Shown here: positions 1 to 8,052 of the stretch, one piece after another
Layout: each line of letters starts with the position of its first letter
Numbering within the stretch: position 1 is the first letter of the stretch
Source of the DNA: an uncultured Lachnospiraceae bacterium
GTDB taxonomy: Bacteria; Bacillota; Clostridia; Lachnospirales; Lachnospiraceae
Reading direction: 5' to 3'
Length of the DNA: 64,000 nucleotides
Assembly (NCBI GenBank): GCA_910589385.1
Contig: CAJUTU010000007.1
Coordinates: 55,667 to 119,666 of the forward strand
Translations under genes and position numbers: made by a program
Notes under the pieces: generated by a model
Seen by the model: the letters and a program-made list of their open reading frames with translations, nothing else
Database searches by the model: none
What the model was told of the DNA's origin: nothing

Positions 1-211
1 CTATCAGCAGCATGATCCCGCACAATATGGTATAATAAAGCCCATAGTCCGTCCTTGCTGAAAAAAAACGCCCCCAAATGCCCTGGGCAAAACATTGGAA
101 TGGGTCGACGCCAAACTGTGAGCATTTAAAAAAACCGACCGCAGCCGCACATAAGACCACACCAACCGTCGTCATAGACACCCGCTTTTTAAAATTTTCC
201 GGCAGCTTCAT
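1..211 (-). CDS. YczE/YitT-like integral membrane protein, N-terminal part
   Basis: This reading frame starts at the ATG complementary to 209-211 and runs off the left edge of the window, so only about 70 residues are visible. The start is preceded on the minus strand by a GGAG ribosome binding site. The protein opens with a short basic stretch (MKLPENFKKR), then a hydrophobic helix and a segment reading GFFKCSQFGVDPFQCFAQG, which resembles the first loop of YczE/YyaS-type membrane proteins (glycine-rich, then 'G.DPF'). A second hydrophobic helix follows at the edge. No transport substrate can be named. It lies just downstream of DAHP synthase on the same strand and may be cotranscribed with it. 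Confidence 0.55.
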   Translation of the reverse strand, partial: MKLPENFKKRVSMTTVGVVLCAAAVGFFKCSQFGVDPFQCFAQGIWGRFFSARTDYGLYYTILCGIMLLI

Positions 212-343
212 ATCCTTTTTCTCCTTCGTTAATATGATTTTTCATTCATCACGGCCATTGGGACAGAGTCGTATCCTTCTTTCACTTCCCATCTCACTTG
301 CAGCCTGCCATGCATACCATCATCTGGCCGCAAACAGATATTA

Positions 344-1375
344 TTAGCATCTTTCCGCAATTTCATAAATGAGCCGTTCTGTATCCTCCCAGCCCAGACA
401 TGGGTCTGTGATGGATTTCCCATAGACCCGTTCGCCGTCTATGCTCTGGCAGCCTTCTACCAGATAACTTTCTATCATAACACCCTTGATCAGTTTTTTC
501 AGATCCGGATTGCAGCTTCTGCTGTGCAGCACCTCGCTGGTGATACGGATCTGCTCCTTGAATTTCTTGTCTGAATTGGAATGGTTCACATCAATGACTG
601 CCGCCGGATTTTTCAGATCTATCCCCTGATACATTTCAAACAAACGGATCAGATCTTCATAATGATAATTTGGGATGCAGATTCCATACTTGTTTACACC
701 GCCGCGCAAGATCACATGCGCCAGGTCATTGCCCTCAGTCGTCACATCCAGGCCTCTGTAGATAAATTGATGGGAACTCTGTGCCGCAACAACGGAATTC
801 AGCATCACAGAAAAATCGCCGCTGGTCGGGTTCTTCATCCCGATCGGGATGTCCATGCCGCTGGCAGTCAGCCGGTGCTGCTGGTTTTCTACGGAACGGG
901 CCCCAATAGCTTCATAGGATAAGATGTCATCCAGATAACTCCTGTTCTCAGGATAAAGCATCTCATCCGCCCCGGTCAGCCCGCTCTCTTCCATGGCACG
1001 GATATGCATTTTCCGGATGGCAAGAATCCCTGCATAGAGATCCGGCGCCTTATCCGGCTCCGGCTGATGCAGCATTCCTTTATAGCCTGCGCCGGTGGTC
1101 CTGGGCTTGTTCGTATAGATCCTTGGGATGATCATCAGACGCCCGGAAACCTTTTCGCTGACCTTTGCCAGCCTGGTCACATATTCACAGACCGAGTCCT
1201 CATTATCCGCGGAACACGGCCCCGCCAATACGATGAATTTATCCGAAGCGCCGGTAAAAATATCCCGGATCTCACGGTCTCTCTCCTGTTTCATCTGACG
1301 AAGCTTTTCTGTCAACGGATATTCTGCCTTTAATTCTGCCGGCAGCGGCAGTTGTTTATTTACTGTCATACCCAT
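344..1375 (-). CDS. aroF: 3-deoxy-7-phosphoheptulonate synthase (DAHP synthase, AroF/AroG type)
   Basis: The enzyme condenses phosphoenolpyruvate with erythrose 4-phosphate, the first step of the shikimate pathway, in the cytoplasm. At 343 residues it has the usual length of the type I alpha class found in enterobacteria. Visible signatures include the VLAGPCSADN loop near residue 50, the PRIYTNKPRTTGAGYKG segment that binds PEP, the substrate-binding GARSVENQQHR and GMKNPTSGD segments, the ILRGG motif, and the VIDVNHSNS and GVMIESYL metal-site segments. The gene follows the MATE gene by 31 bases and is probably cotranscribed with it. Two starts (MGM and the second M) are each near a purine-rich site, so the N-terminus is uncertain by two residues. 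Which aromatic amino acid inhibits it cannot be told by eye. Confidence 0.93.
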   Translation of the reverse strand: MGMTVNKQLPLPAELKAEYPLTEKLRQMKQERDREIRDIFTGASDKFIVLAGPCSADNEDSVCEYVTRLAKVSEKVSGRLMIIPRIYTNKPRTTGAGYKGMLHQPEPDKAPDLYAGILAIRKMHIRAMEESGLTGADEMLYPENRSYLDDILSYEAIGARSVENQQHRLTASGMDIPIGMKNPTSGDFSVMLNSVVAAQSSHQFIYRGLDVTTEGNDLAHVILRGGVNKYGICIPNYHYEDLIRLFEMYQGIDLKNPAAVIDVNHSNSDKKFKEQIRITSEVLHSRSCNPDLKKLIKGVMIESYLVEGCQSIDGERVYGKSITDPCLGWEDTERLIYEIAERC

Positions 1376-1406
1376 TTTCCTGTCCTCATTTCCTTATCTA
1401 TATCAT

Positions 1407-2768
1407 TCAGCAAGATTTCATTAGCTTTTTCATCATCCGTGTTAAGACCACGGTACTGATACATGCCATCATAAATTCCGATACAAATGCACCATATGCA
1501 ATCCCATTGATCCCAAACAATACATTCAATATAATGGTTGCCGGAATCTCAAAGACAATCTTGCGGAAAATAGCAAACATCAATGATATTTTTCCTTTCC
1601 CTACGCTCTGGAATACCCCGACCCCAAGAAAATCCAGGACCAGGAATGAAATCGCAAAACAAAATGCACGCAGGAAAACGGCCCCATACCGGATGATCTC
1701 CTGATTTCTTATGAATATACCGATCAGCCCGGGCGCAAATATCCATCCTGATACCGCTACGACAGCCAGGCATGGGATCATCAGCCTCCGTACGAACCGG
1801 ATCGTCCCGTCCATCCGCCGGTAATTCCCGCTGGAATAGGAATAGCCCACCAAAGGCATCACGCCCTGCGTCCCACCCAGCGCGATCTGCATAGGGATCA
1901 TATAAATCTTCTGCGCGATCCCAATGGCCGCCACTGCTTCCGTCCCGTAACCTGCCATTAGATTATTTAAGATCGTCATCCCAGTCACATTCAGCAGGTT
2001 TTGGATGGATGCCGGGATGCCTACCGCACAGACACCCTGCACAATTTTCTTTTCCAATGTAAAATCCTTCGGATTCAGACTGATAAACGTGCGGCTCCGT
2101 TTCCGGTACAACAGAACAAAAAAATAACAGCATGCCGAACAGTTGGAAAGGAATGTCGCAAGCCCTGCACCGGCCGCGCCCATCCCAAGCCCCCAGGGCA
2201 TGATGAAAATAGGATCCAGAATGATATTTAAGATACATCCGCTCATTGTCCCGATGCTTGCATGGAATGCCGCGCCCTCCGAACGCACAAAATATGCCAT
2301 CACCACATTCAAGATGGAGGGCGCCGCGCCGCAGATGACCGTCCATTTCATATAGGCCGCTGTAGCCCCCATAGTTCCTGCATCTGCTCCCAGCAGCCCA
2401 AGCAGCGGAAACTGGAACAATCCACAGAGCAGAGAGATCAGCAGTCCGCCGAAAAGAGCGCAGTAAAATCCGAATGCCGCACTTTTTTTCACAACATCAA
2501 AATCCTTGCTCCCCAGCCCCCTGCTCATCATGCTGGAACACCCTACTCCGAACAAATTGTTGACTGCATTGAATGCCAGCATGACCGGAGCAGCCAGCGT
2601 CACCGCCGCGTTCTGCTCCGGGGCATTCAGCATTCCTACAAAATAGGTGTCCGCCAGGCTGTATACCACCATCACAAGGGAACTGAGCATGGTTGGCACC
2701 ATCAGCTTCTGCGCCGCTTTCGAAATCGGCATATCTTCAAATATTTTCTGGTTTTCTATCTGGCTCAT
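1407..2768 (-). CDS. MATE family multidrug/Na+ efflux transporter
   Basis: A 453-residue polytopic membrane protein with about twelve hydrophobic helices arranged as two similar halves, the size and layout of MATE exporters. The N-terminal segment (AAQKLMVPTMLSSLVMVVYSLADTYFVG) is the usual MATE opening: short amphipathic stretch, then a helix ending in 'ADT.F.G'. The family exports cationic drugs or metabolites in exchange for Na+ or H+; the substrate here is unknown. The start is supported by AAGGAAGGA seven bases upstream. It lies between the VOC gene (gap 97 bases) and aroF (gap 31 bases) on one strand. It is one of five MATE genes in this window. Confidence 0.9.
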   Translation of the reverse strand: MSQIENQKIFEDMPISKAAQKLMVPTMLSSLVMVVYSLADTYFVGMLNAPEQNAAVTLAAPVMLAFNAVNNLFGVGCSSMMSRGLGSKDFDVVKKSAAFGFYCALFGGLLISLLCGLFQFPLLGLLGADAGTMGATAAYMKWTVICGAAPSILNVVMAYFVRSEGAAFHASIGTMSGCILNIILDPIFIMPWGLGMGAAGAGLATFLSNCSACCYFFVLLYRKRSRTFISLNPKDFTLEKKIVQGVCAVGIPASIQNLLNVTGMTILNNLMAGYGTEAVAAIGIAQKIYMIPMQIALGGTQGVMPLVGYSYSSGNYRRMDGTIRFVRRLMIPCLAVVAVSGWIFAPGLIGIFIRNQEIIRYGAVFLRAFCFAISFLVLDFLGVGVFQSVGKGKISLMFAIFRKIVFEIPATIILNVLFGINGIAYGAFVSEFMMACISTVVLTRMMKKLMKSC

Positions 2769-2864
2769 TGCTTGTCCTTCCTTAATGTATCCCTAAGCCG
2801 CTGGCCTGACGTGCCAGTTCTTCAATTTCCGGCTGCTTTGATATGCCGGCCCTTCATCTGCCGA

Positions 2865-3233
2865 TTATTTCGCCGGGATGATCTCCAGCCAGTAGCCGTC
2901 CGGATCTTCGATAAAATAAATTCCCATCTCCGGATTTTCGAAGCAGACACAGCCCATCTCTTTATGTTTGGCAAGGGCAGCATCAAAATCGTCTACTTTG
3001 AAAGCAAGATGTATCTCATTATCCCCCAGCTCATATGGACGGTCCATGTCCCTAAGCCAAGTCAGTTCTAGCAGATGCGGGGTCGTCTGGTCGCCTAAAA
3101 ATGCAATGGTAAAGCTGCCGTCTGAGGCATCTGTTGTACGTTCTACGGTGAGTCCAAGGGCTTCTTTGTAAAAATCCAGAGATTTCTGCAGGTCATATAC
3201 ATTCAGATTGTTGTGGGCAAACGTAAATTTCAT
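2865..3233 (-). CDS. VOC superfamily protein (glyoxalase I-like)
   Basis: A small cytoplasmic protein of 122 residues with the two beta-alpha-beta-beta-beta modules of the vicinal oxygen chelate fold. The candidate metal ligands fall where glyoxalase I has them: His in FAHNNLNV near the start, Glu in LLELTWL, His in EIHLAFKV, Glu in YWLEII near the end. The opening (DLQKSLDFYKEALGL) and the closing IEDPDGYWLEI are typical of lactoylglutathione lyase-type members. I chose the ATG at 3231-3233 because GGAGG lies eight bases before it; the two upstream ATGs are too close to or precede that site. It sits 21 bases after the GH78-like gene. Detoxification of methylglyoxal is plausible, but VOC substrates vary widely. 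Confidence 0.8.
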   Translation of the reverse strand: MKFTFAHNNLNVYDLQKSLDFYKEALGLTVERTTDASDGSFTIAFLGDQTTPHLLELTWLRDMDRPYELGDNEIHLAFKVDDFDAALAKHKEMGCVCFENPEMGIYFIEDPDGYWLEIIPAK

Positions 3234-3254
3234 AGTCATATCCTCCATATCTTT

Positions 3255-4856
3255 TTAGATTTTCTCTTTTAACTTTCCATTTTTCTTATAAAACTTTCTC
3301 AGTAAATACGTCGGGGTGCAGCTCCACGCATGGCAATAGCTGTTCACCATACTGGATCCATACGGCGATTCATGCTTATTATATGGATTATATAATTCCC
3401 AGAATGTGTCCGCGCCGTCCAGGATCATCTCTCCCCAGTACCGCTTCATCTCTTCCAGCGCCAATTCTTCTTCCCCGCAGCGGATCAGCGCGTCCATATA
3501 ATGATGATACATATAAGGAGTCACCATGCGGATCCTCGGGTTGACCTGCATTGTACGCAGTATCAATTCACGGCTTTTTTCTTTGTCAAATACCCTGGCA
3601 AGGATCATCCAAACCTGTGTCGCCCAGGACACCTGCCGCATTTCACCGCTGACAAACAGTTTCTGCTTTTCATCCCAAAAATATTCCAGTGCCGCCGCTT
3701 TCAGCAGCTCCATCTGCTCTTCTGTTTTTTGGACACGCTCCTGGTCTCCAAGTACATTTGCCATCCGGATCGCATAACGCATCGTATAGATCAGTACAGC
3801 CTGGGCACCGGCCTGCTTGTTCAATCCCTCTCCCCAATCCAGGAAACACCAGAAATCATCCCCTTTATCTATGACAACATGACGGTCGTCGAGCATGGTC
3901 TCCCAGCAGATGTCGATCTGCTCCATAGCCTGCGGATACAGTTCTTTCAGTGTCTCCAGATCCTGGGAAGCCTCATAATAGTCGCACAGTGCAGGTCCAA
4001 ACAACAGTGCATAATCCATCAGGTATGTGTCATCTACACGCAGGTCTGGTTCATGGAAAAAACAGGCTCCGATCCTTCCGTCATCAAAGGTCATTCCCGC
4101 AAAAAGGTAGAGGCATCGCTTTACCATATCATAATTACGGAAGGTCTCATAATTAGCCCTGGCCTGAAGCCTTAAATCCCCCAGCCACAGTCTCCTGTCA
4201 CGTTTGACTCCATCCTCGAACACGCTCTGCATACAGTCCATCAGTGTCTTAATACTTACACGGTCCATCCGGTTGAGCAGGTCATCATCCGAATTCAAAG
4301 GTTCCACCACCTTCATTTCCACTGCGGATACATAATCACAATAGATGTTGCGCAACGTTAAACTGTATTTCGGTGAAGTGTCTAATACTTCGATCTGCAT
4401 ATAGCGGAATGCATAACGCCGTGGAAGATGCACTGCGGACGGCAGGATATCCAGATGCAGGGAATCCTCCTGGATCCAGGACCTGCTCAGCCATCCGTCA
4501 TAATCTTCCGCATCCTCCAGTAATTCTGACGGGATCTCTGCAAACTTCAGCCGTAAATATGCCGGGGCATCGTAATGGCTGCCTACCGGCACTGCCGTAA
4601 ATGAGACGTATCCCACCTGGTGGTCCCCAAAATCAAAGATGACCTTGTCTCCTTTCCCAAAACTCATCTCCGGTAATTCGGACATCTCTGCAGCTTCATG
4701 GACAATCGCTTCATGATACTGGTTCTGCTCCACCGTTATGATCCGCATTGGCCGGATGACCCGCTTATTCAGCACCGGTTCCAGCGCTGCTGCTTTGTCC
4801 AGAAATGCCTGGTTTGTTTTTACTTGAAAATTCTCGATTCTGCTAAATGATGCCAT
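3255..4856 (-). CDS. GH78-like (alpha-L-rhamnosidase-related) glycoside hydrolase
   Basis: A 533-residue soluble protein without signal peptide. An N-terminal beta-rich region (with FDFGDHQVGYVSF, similar to the 'DfGke..G.v' strand of GH78 enzymes) is followed by an (alpha/alpha)6-type barrel. The barrel contains EDGVKRDRRLWLGDLRLQA, which matches the acidic 'D..RDER..W.GD' motif of GH78 in position, though two acidic residues of that motif are replaced here. Tryptophan-rich stretches (FWCFLDWGEG, ADTFWELYNPY, YCHAWSCTPTYLL) also fit GH78. It is shorter than typical rhamnosidases (700-900 residues), as in some clostridial intracellular members. The ATG at 4854-4856 has GGAGG eight bases upstream. 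A strong promoter lies at 4954-4982. The sugar cleaved cannot be inferred. Confidence 0.75.
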   Translation of the reverse strand: MASFSRIENFQVKTNQAFLDKAAALEPVLNKRVIRPMRIITVEQNQYHEAIVHEAAEMSELPEMSFGKGDKVIFDFGDHQVGYVSFTAVPVGSHYDAPAYLRLKFAEIPSELLEDAEDYDGWLSRSWIQEDSLHLDILPSAVHLPRRYAFRYMQIEVLDTSPKYSLTLRNIYCDYVSAVEMKVVEPLNSDDDLLNRMDRVSIKTLMDCMQSVFEDGVKRDRRLWLGDLRLQARANYETFRNYDMVKRCLYLFAGMTFDDGRIGACFFHEPDLRVDDTYLMDYALLFGPALCDYYEASQDLETLKELYPQAMEQIDICWETMLDDRHVVIDKGDDFWCFLDWGEGLNKQAGAQAVLIYTMRYAIRMANVLGDQERVQKTEEQMELLKAAALEYFWDEKQKLFVSGEMRQVSWATQVWMILARVFDKEKSRELILRTMQVNPRIRMVTPYMYHHYMDALIRCGEEELALEEMKRYWGEMILDGADTFWELYNPYNKHESPYGSSMVNSYCHAWSCTPTYLLRKFYKKNGKLKEKI

Positions 4857-4943
4857 ATCCTTTTCCTCCAAAAAAACATTTTCGATAACAGCTATTATGA
4901 TTCCGGCCTATTCCAGCACTTCCACTGTAACCTTTACAGACTC

Positions 4944-4996
4944 TTTTAGATTTATTATCTGTACTTTTATAAGCATTGTCAACAAAAAATCTAAAA
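4944..4996 (-). promoter_or_regulatory. sigma-A promoter bracketed by a 10-bp inverted repeat
   Basis: On the minus strand TTGACA (complement of 4977-4982) is followed after 17 bases by GATAAT (complement of 4954-4959), a near-consensus promoter reading into the GH78-like gene. A perfect 10-bp inverted repeat flanks both boxes: TTTTAGATTT at 4944-4953 and AAATCTAAAA at 4987-4996, with centres 43 bp apart, close to four helical turns. This arrangement suits a dimeric regulator touching the same face of the DNA on both sides of the promoter. The regulator is unknown. Confidence 0.6.
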
Positions 4997-5051
4997 TGTT
5001 ACTGATCTATCTCCTTTGCCAGTTTTGATCTTGTGTCCGGTCTTCTCCCGG

Positions 5052-5483
5052 TCAACGGCTCGTCCTTCGCTCATATTCATCGATCAGCAGCGGCTGTATC
5101 AATGGATAGGTCCAATCAGCAGGCAATGTATCTAGCAACACGATTTTCTCCATCTCACTGTGCAGATCCTCTGCAAATGTTTTGATATCTGCATAATAAA
5201 GCATCCCATATGTTTCTTCCCCTGTTTCATTTACCCGGTTTTTTCCTGTAACAGAATATACACACACAGGCCTTATTTGAAAATCAACAGCTCCTGTTTC
5301 TTCCTTTAATTCTCTCTTCGCCGTTTCCTCTATCGCTTCACCCTCATCCCGATGCCCTCCCGGGATTTCATATGTGTCTCTTTCTTTATGCTTGCAAAAT
5401 ACCCATTTCCCTCTCGACTTTGAAATAATGACCGCAAATTTTAACAAAGAATCTTCAATATCATTATAAAATTTAACTTTCAT
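5052..5483 (-). CDS. Nudix family hydrolase
   Basis: A 143-residue cytoplasmic protein with a complete Nudix box at about residues 42-64: GG, then DEGEAIEETAKRELKEETG, matching GX5EX7REUXEEXGU. The family cleaves nucleoside diphosphates linked to another moiety and needs Mg2+ bound by the glutamates of the REUXEE core, all of which are present. The preceding KWVFCKHKERDTYEIPGG is the normal strand leading into the box. The start has GAGGA about nine bases upstream. It seems to be a single-gene unit between the GH78-like gene and the toxin-antitoxin locus. The substrate is not predictable; MutT-like 8-oxo-dGTP cleanup is only one option. Confidence 0.88.
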   Translation of the reverse strand: MKVKFYNDIEDSLLKFAVIISKSRGKWVFCKHKERDTYEIPGGHRDEGEAIEETAKRELKEETGAVDFQIRPVCVYSVTGKNRVNETGEETYGMLYYADIKTFAEDLHSEMEKIVLLDTLPADWTYPLIQPLLIDEYERRTSR

Positions 5484-5610
5484 ACACTACATTCCTCACT
5501 TTTGTATATTCAGGTTTTTCTTTATGTTGAAACTTTCTGCCGCTTTATTTTCCCTGCTGTATTTTATTTCCCATTTTCCCAATTTTCCTGTCAAAGCCGT
5601 GAGACTTTAG

Positions 5611-5648
5611 AAATCAACGTTGATTTTTTCAGAAAGAAATGATATATT
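5611..5648 (+). promoter_or_regulatory. promoter of the antisense antitoxin RNA with a 16-bp palindrome
   Basis: TTGATT (5620-5625) and TATATT (5643-5648) are separated by exactly 17 bases, giving a good vegetative promoter on the plus strand with a start near 5655. The -35 box is part of a perfect 16-bp palindrome, AAATCAACGTTGATTT, at 5611-5626. Such a palindrome is a candidate operator for a dimeric repressor or activator, so the antitoxin RNA may be regulated rather than constitutive. Confidence 0.55.
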
Positions 5649-5654
5649 AAAAAC

Positions 5655-5755
5655 AAGGAAAGCACCCACTCCAAAGTGGATGCCCCCGAAAATGGTTTAA
5701 ATGTCCTTACGGACACCGCCTATCCTGTGGGCAGACAGGATAGGCATTTTTATTT
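5655..5755 (+). ncRNA. predicted antisense antitoxin RNA (type I system)
   Basis: A transcript from the promoter at 5620-5648 would be about 100 nt long and contains three hairpins: CCACT/AGTGG near 5666-5680, TGTCC/GGACA near 5702-5715, and a perfect 11-bp terminator stem (5718-5728 with 5735-5745) followed by a T-rich run. It contains no convincing reading frame. Its 3' end overlaps the stop-codon end of the toxin gene encoded on the other strand, so it is complementary to the 3' part of the toxin mRNA. This tail-to-tail arrangement is the one known for txpA/RatA-like systems of Bacillus. The RNA itself is inferred from promoter, terminator and position. Confidence 0.6.
5718..5755 (+). terminator. 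intrinsic terminator of the antitoxin RNA
   Basis: GCCTATCCTGT (5718-5728) pairs perfectly with ACAGGATAGGC (5735-5745) around a six-base loop, and is followed by ATTTTTATTT. The strength of the stem and the T-run make this one of the clearest terminators in the window. It lies immediately beyond the toxin stop codon on the opposite strand, so the toxin mRNA would contain the complementary stem too. Confidence 0.8.
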
Positions 5756-5866
5756 CTTCTTGTTCCTCTTATCGAGAAAGGCAAGAAACGCAACAATGAA
5801 ACTTCCAAAGGACATCAGCAATGCTAAGATCCCAATGAAGATAGAAATCACTTCATAAGCTGTCAT
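5750..5866 (-). CDS. holin-like small membrane toxin of a type I toxin-antitoxin system
   Basis: This 38-residue frame starts at the ATG complementary to 5864-5866. It begins MTAYEVISIFIGILALLMSF and ends with FLAFLDKRNKKK: one transmembrane helix followed by a charged, lysine-rich tail. That matches the 'putative holin-like toxin' family (TxpA/BsrG-type peptides), small proteins that disturb the membrane when overproduced. GGGAGG lies upstream at a spacing of about eight bases. The 5' leader can pair CCTCCC (complement of 5913-5918) with this GGGAGG, which would hide the ribosome binding site. Convergent antisense RNA is predicted from the plus strand. Toxicity is inferred from the family. 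Confidence 0.82.
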   Translation of the reverse strand: MTAYEVISIFIGILALLMSFGSFIVAFLAFLDKRNKKK

Positions 5867-5997
5867 GTTACGCACCTCCCTTCTTCTCACCGGTGACCGG
5901 CTATGTAAGTTCGGGAGGCTGCCACCCTGTCATGGACACTTTCCTGCATGGCAATACCATGCAAGAACAGATTATCACTTTTTTCTGCTCAATTCAA
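5867..5997 (-). promoter_or_regulatory. toxin promoter and structured 5' leader
   Basis: On the minus strand TTGAAT (complement of 5992-5997) and TAATCT (complement of 5969-5974) are 17 bases apart, predicting a start near 5962. The mRNA would open directly with a 7-bp hairpin (5945-5951 with 5957-5963), a feature that protects type I toxin mRNAs from decay. Further down, the complement of 5913-5922 (GCAGCCTCCC) can pair with the complement of 5872-5880 (GGGAGGTGC) over nine base pairs with one bulge, sequestering the toxin's Shine-Dalgarno sequence. Confidence 0.55.
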
Positions 5998-6079
5998 CAT
6001 GAATCTACCTTTACGGCAAGCCAATTTACAAGAAAGAGTTTCGCTTGCGAAATTCGCGCCTGTGGCGGTGTCTACATAG

Positions 6080-6961
6080 CTACTCTCGATAATCACTTCT
6101 AATAAAAGGCCTGGCAATTTTCGATTCGGTCAGAAGTTTATATTTTTTCGGATGTCGATAGGCATTACCGAATGTTTCATTTTCACGATACTCCCGCAGT
6201 TGTTCTAAATCCAGTTCGGAAATATAAATCCCTTCTACCTCGCCTGCTTGAAAAATGCAGGTATCTCTTGAACCGCTATCATCCGGCAGATAAGCAACAC
6301 CATCAAATACGCTTGAATTACCATTACAGTCAGGCACGGTTCCAGGATAATTACAGGTAGCAATAGCCAGCATATTTTCAAAAGCTCGGGCACGAAGTTG
6401 TGAAAGGCGGTTTATTTCCATTGGGCAGGCGTTTGGCACAAGAATGAGTTCCGCACCTTTCAGCATGAGGATTCTTGCACTTTCGGGAAACTCTCTGTCA
6501 AAACAGATCATTGCGCCTATTTTTACCTTACCGCAGGATGTATCAAGGGTTTCAACATAAAAGTTTTCCCCTGCCGTTAAATTTCGTTCTACGTCAAAGT
6601 CGCAGGTATGTACTTTGGCATAGACAAATTTCAACTCTCCATATCTGTCAAAAAGGGCAAGTGAATTACGGGGAGCATTTTTATATTTTTCAAGCAGAGT
6701 AATCCCGATAGCCATATTAAGCTGCTTTGCGAGTGTGCCAAAAGTATTGATAAAATCGCTTTCAATAGAAATAGCTTCTCTTTTCCATTCGTCAACGGGT
6801 CTGTCGTAAATATGATATCCGTTGCTCCACATTTCGGGGAATAGTGCGATGTCAGCTCCTTTTTCTTTTGCTTTTTTACAACACGCTATTCCTTTTTCAA
6901 GATTTTCACTTAAATTTTTGCAGGGTGTAATCTGCAATAATGCAATTTTTAGTAAACTCAT
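6080..6961 (-). CDS. carbon-nitrogen hydrolase (nitrilase superfamily)
   Basis: A 293-residue cytoplasmic enzyme with the Glu-Lys-Cys triad of the superfamily: Glu43 in ALFPEMWS, Lys116 in VYAKVHTCDF, Cys153 in MICFDREFPE. The opening (LLKIALLQITPC) is the usual first strand. Members hydrolyse amides, carbamoyl groups or nitriles; 'KVHTCDF' and 'ICFDREFPE' are closer to the amidase/omega-amidase and N-carbamoyl branch than to true nitrilases. I chose the ATG at 6959-6961 because GAGGAG lies eight bases upstream, instead of an earlier ATG that only adds a hydrophobic stub. It starts the AT-rich block that continues to about 11.9 kb. The substrate is unknown. Confidence 0.85.
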   Translation of the reverse strand: MSLLKIALLQITPCKNLSENLEKGIACCKKAKEKGADIALFPEMWSNGYHIYDRPVDEWKREAISIESDFINTFGTLAKQLNMAIGITLLEKYKNAPRNSLALFDRYGELKFVYAKVHTCDFDVERNLTAGENFYVETLDTSCGKVKIGAMICFDREFPESARILMLKGAELILVPNACPMEINRLSQLRARAFENMLAIATCNYPGTVPDCNGNSSVFDGVAYLPDDSGSRDTCIFQAGEVEGIYISELDLEQLREYRENETFGNAYRHPKKYKLLTESKIARPFIRSDYRE

Positions 6962-7223
6962 TCGTACAGCTCCTCTTTCCATAAAAAAATCAAACAAGTA
7001 AATTGGTTCTCAGTAAAAGTTCATATTTGTACAGCCTTACTTCAGAGGATTTTCCGTATTCAGCATCCAACATTAATCATCTGAAATTTTTATTTTTGTA
7101 ATTGTATCTGTATGATTATACTCTGAAAAAACGATAAATGCAAGATTTCCCCACAGCCAGCAGAGTACAGTACTCCTATAACAATTGGATATAGACTGAC
7201 AGCTTGTCAAGGTGGAAAACATG

Positions 7224-7258
7224 CAAAAAGAAAAGACGGCTCAGTTTCCCAAGCCGTC
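7224..7258 (-). terminator. intrinsic terminator after the TipA-like MerR gene
   Basis: On the minus strand GACGGCT (complement of 7252-7258) pairs with AGCCGTC (complement of 7235-7241), followed by a T-rich stretch complementary to 7224-7234. It lies about 42 bases beyond the stop codon of the MerR gene ending at 7300. Confidence 0.7.
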
Positions 7259-7299
7259 GTTATGAAGTTGCTGAAAACTGTAATGATAATAACATCCTC

Positions 7300-8028
7300 T
7301 TAATGAGAACAATACACAGAAATAGCCTGACTAACAAATTCCGCAGTACCGTCCCCGCCTGCTCTGTCAATATTCTTCTTAAAGCGTTCATCACCTACAT
7401 ACATTTGCCCTAGTCCATTAAGGATTTCATTGTTGCATACATAGTAGTTATCGGTTATAAATTTCTGTAATGCAGAGATTTTCTTTTGTACTTCATCGGA
7501 ATCAGGAGTGAAATGTTTTAATCCTCCTAATTCTGAAAACATTGTCATTAGTTCGTTTGCCATCTTACTAAAACTGCTTTCATTTCGAGCAATATCCTTT
7601 TGTTTGTACTCTTGATATGCTTTTGTATTGCCCCATTTTGCTATGACTTCCGCCTTATACTTTTCCATTTCGTTCTTGTCGAAAACATCAAAATCCATTG
7701 TTGTTACTCCTTTGTTTTGAATTTCACGGGCAAAGGTAATGAGATCCCCTATATGCTTATATTGTAATTCTAACAGTTCGATTTGCTGAGCAATTGCCTC
7801 TGATGGGTCAAAATCAGGGCTGTCAAGAATTACTTTGATTTCTTTTAAAGGGAACTGTAATTCACGAAACAGTAATATATTTTGCAAACGGCTTAGCGCT
7901 GTATCGTCATACATCCGATAGCCTGCTTCGGTGACTTTCGTAGGTTTCAAAAGACCGATTGCATCATAGTGATGTAGAGTGCGCACACTAACACCTGTGA
8001 GTTTACTAACTTCCTTTACTGTCCGCAT
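7300..8028 (-). CDS. MerR family regulator with TipAS-type C-terminal domain
   Basis: A 242-residue regulator. Residues 1-70 form the winged helix of MerR proteins (VKEVSKLTGVSVRTLHHYDAIGLLKP, then GYRMYDD). A coiled-coil dimerisation helix follows, and the C-terminal ~120 residues (MEKYKAEVIAKWGNTKAYQEY ... GLGQMYVGDERFKKNIDRAGG) match the TipAS antibiotic-recognition domain, which in Streptomyces binds thiopeptides. Such proteins activate promoters with an overlong spacer by twisting the DNA. Its own promoter (8053-8083) has exactly that 19-bp spacer, so autoregulation is likely. No obvious exporter gene lies beside it apart from the dead ABC gene 3 kb away. Ligand unknown. Confidence 0.88.
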   Translation of the reverse strand: MRTVKEVSKLTGVSVRTLHHYDAIGLLKPTKVTEAGYRMYDDTALSRLQNILLFRELQFPLKEIKVILDSPDFDPSEAIAQQIELLELQYKHIGDLITFAREIQNKGVTTMDFDVFDKNEMEKYKAEVIAKWGNTKAYQEYKQKDIARNESSFSKMANELMTMFSELGGLKHFTPDSDEVQKKISALQKFITDNYYVCNNEILNGLGQMYVGDERFKKNIDRAGGDGTAEFVSQAISVYCSH

Positions 8029-8052
8029 AATTTCATCCTCCCGTGTAATTCC

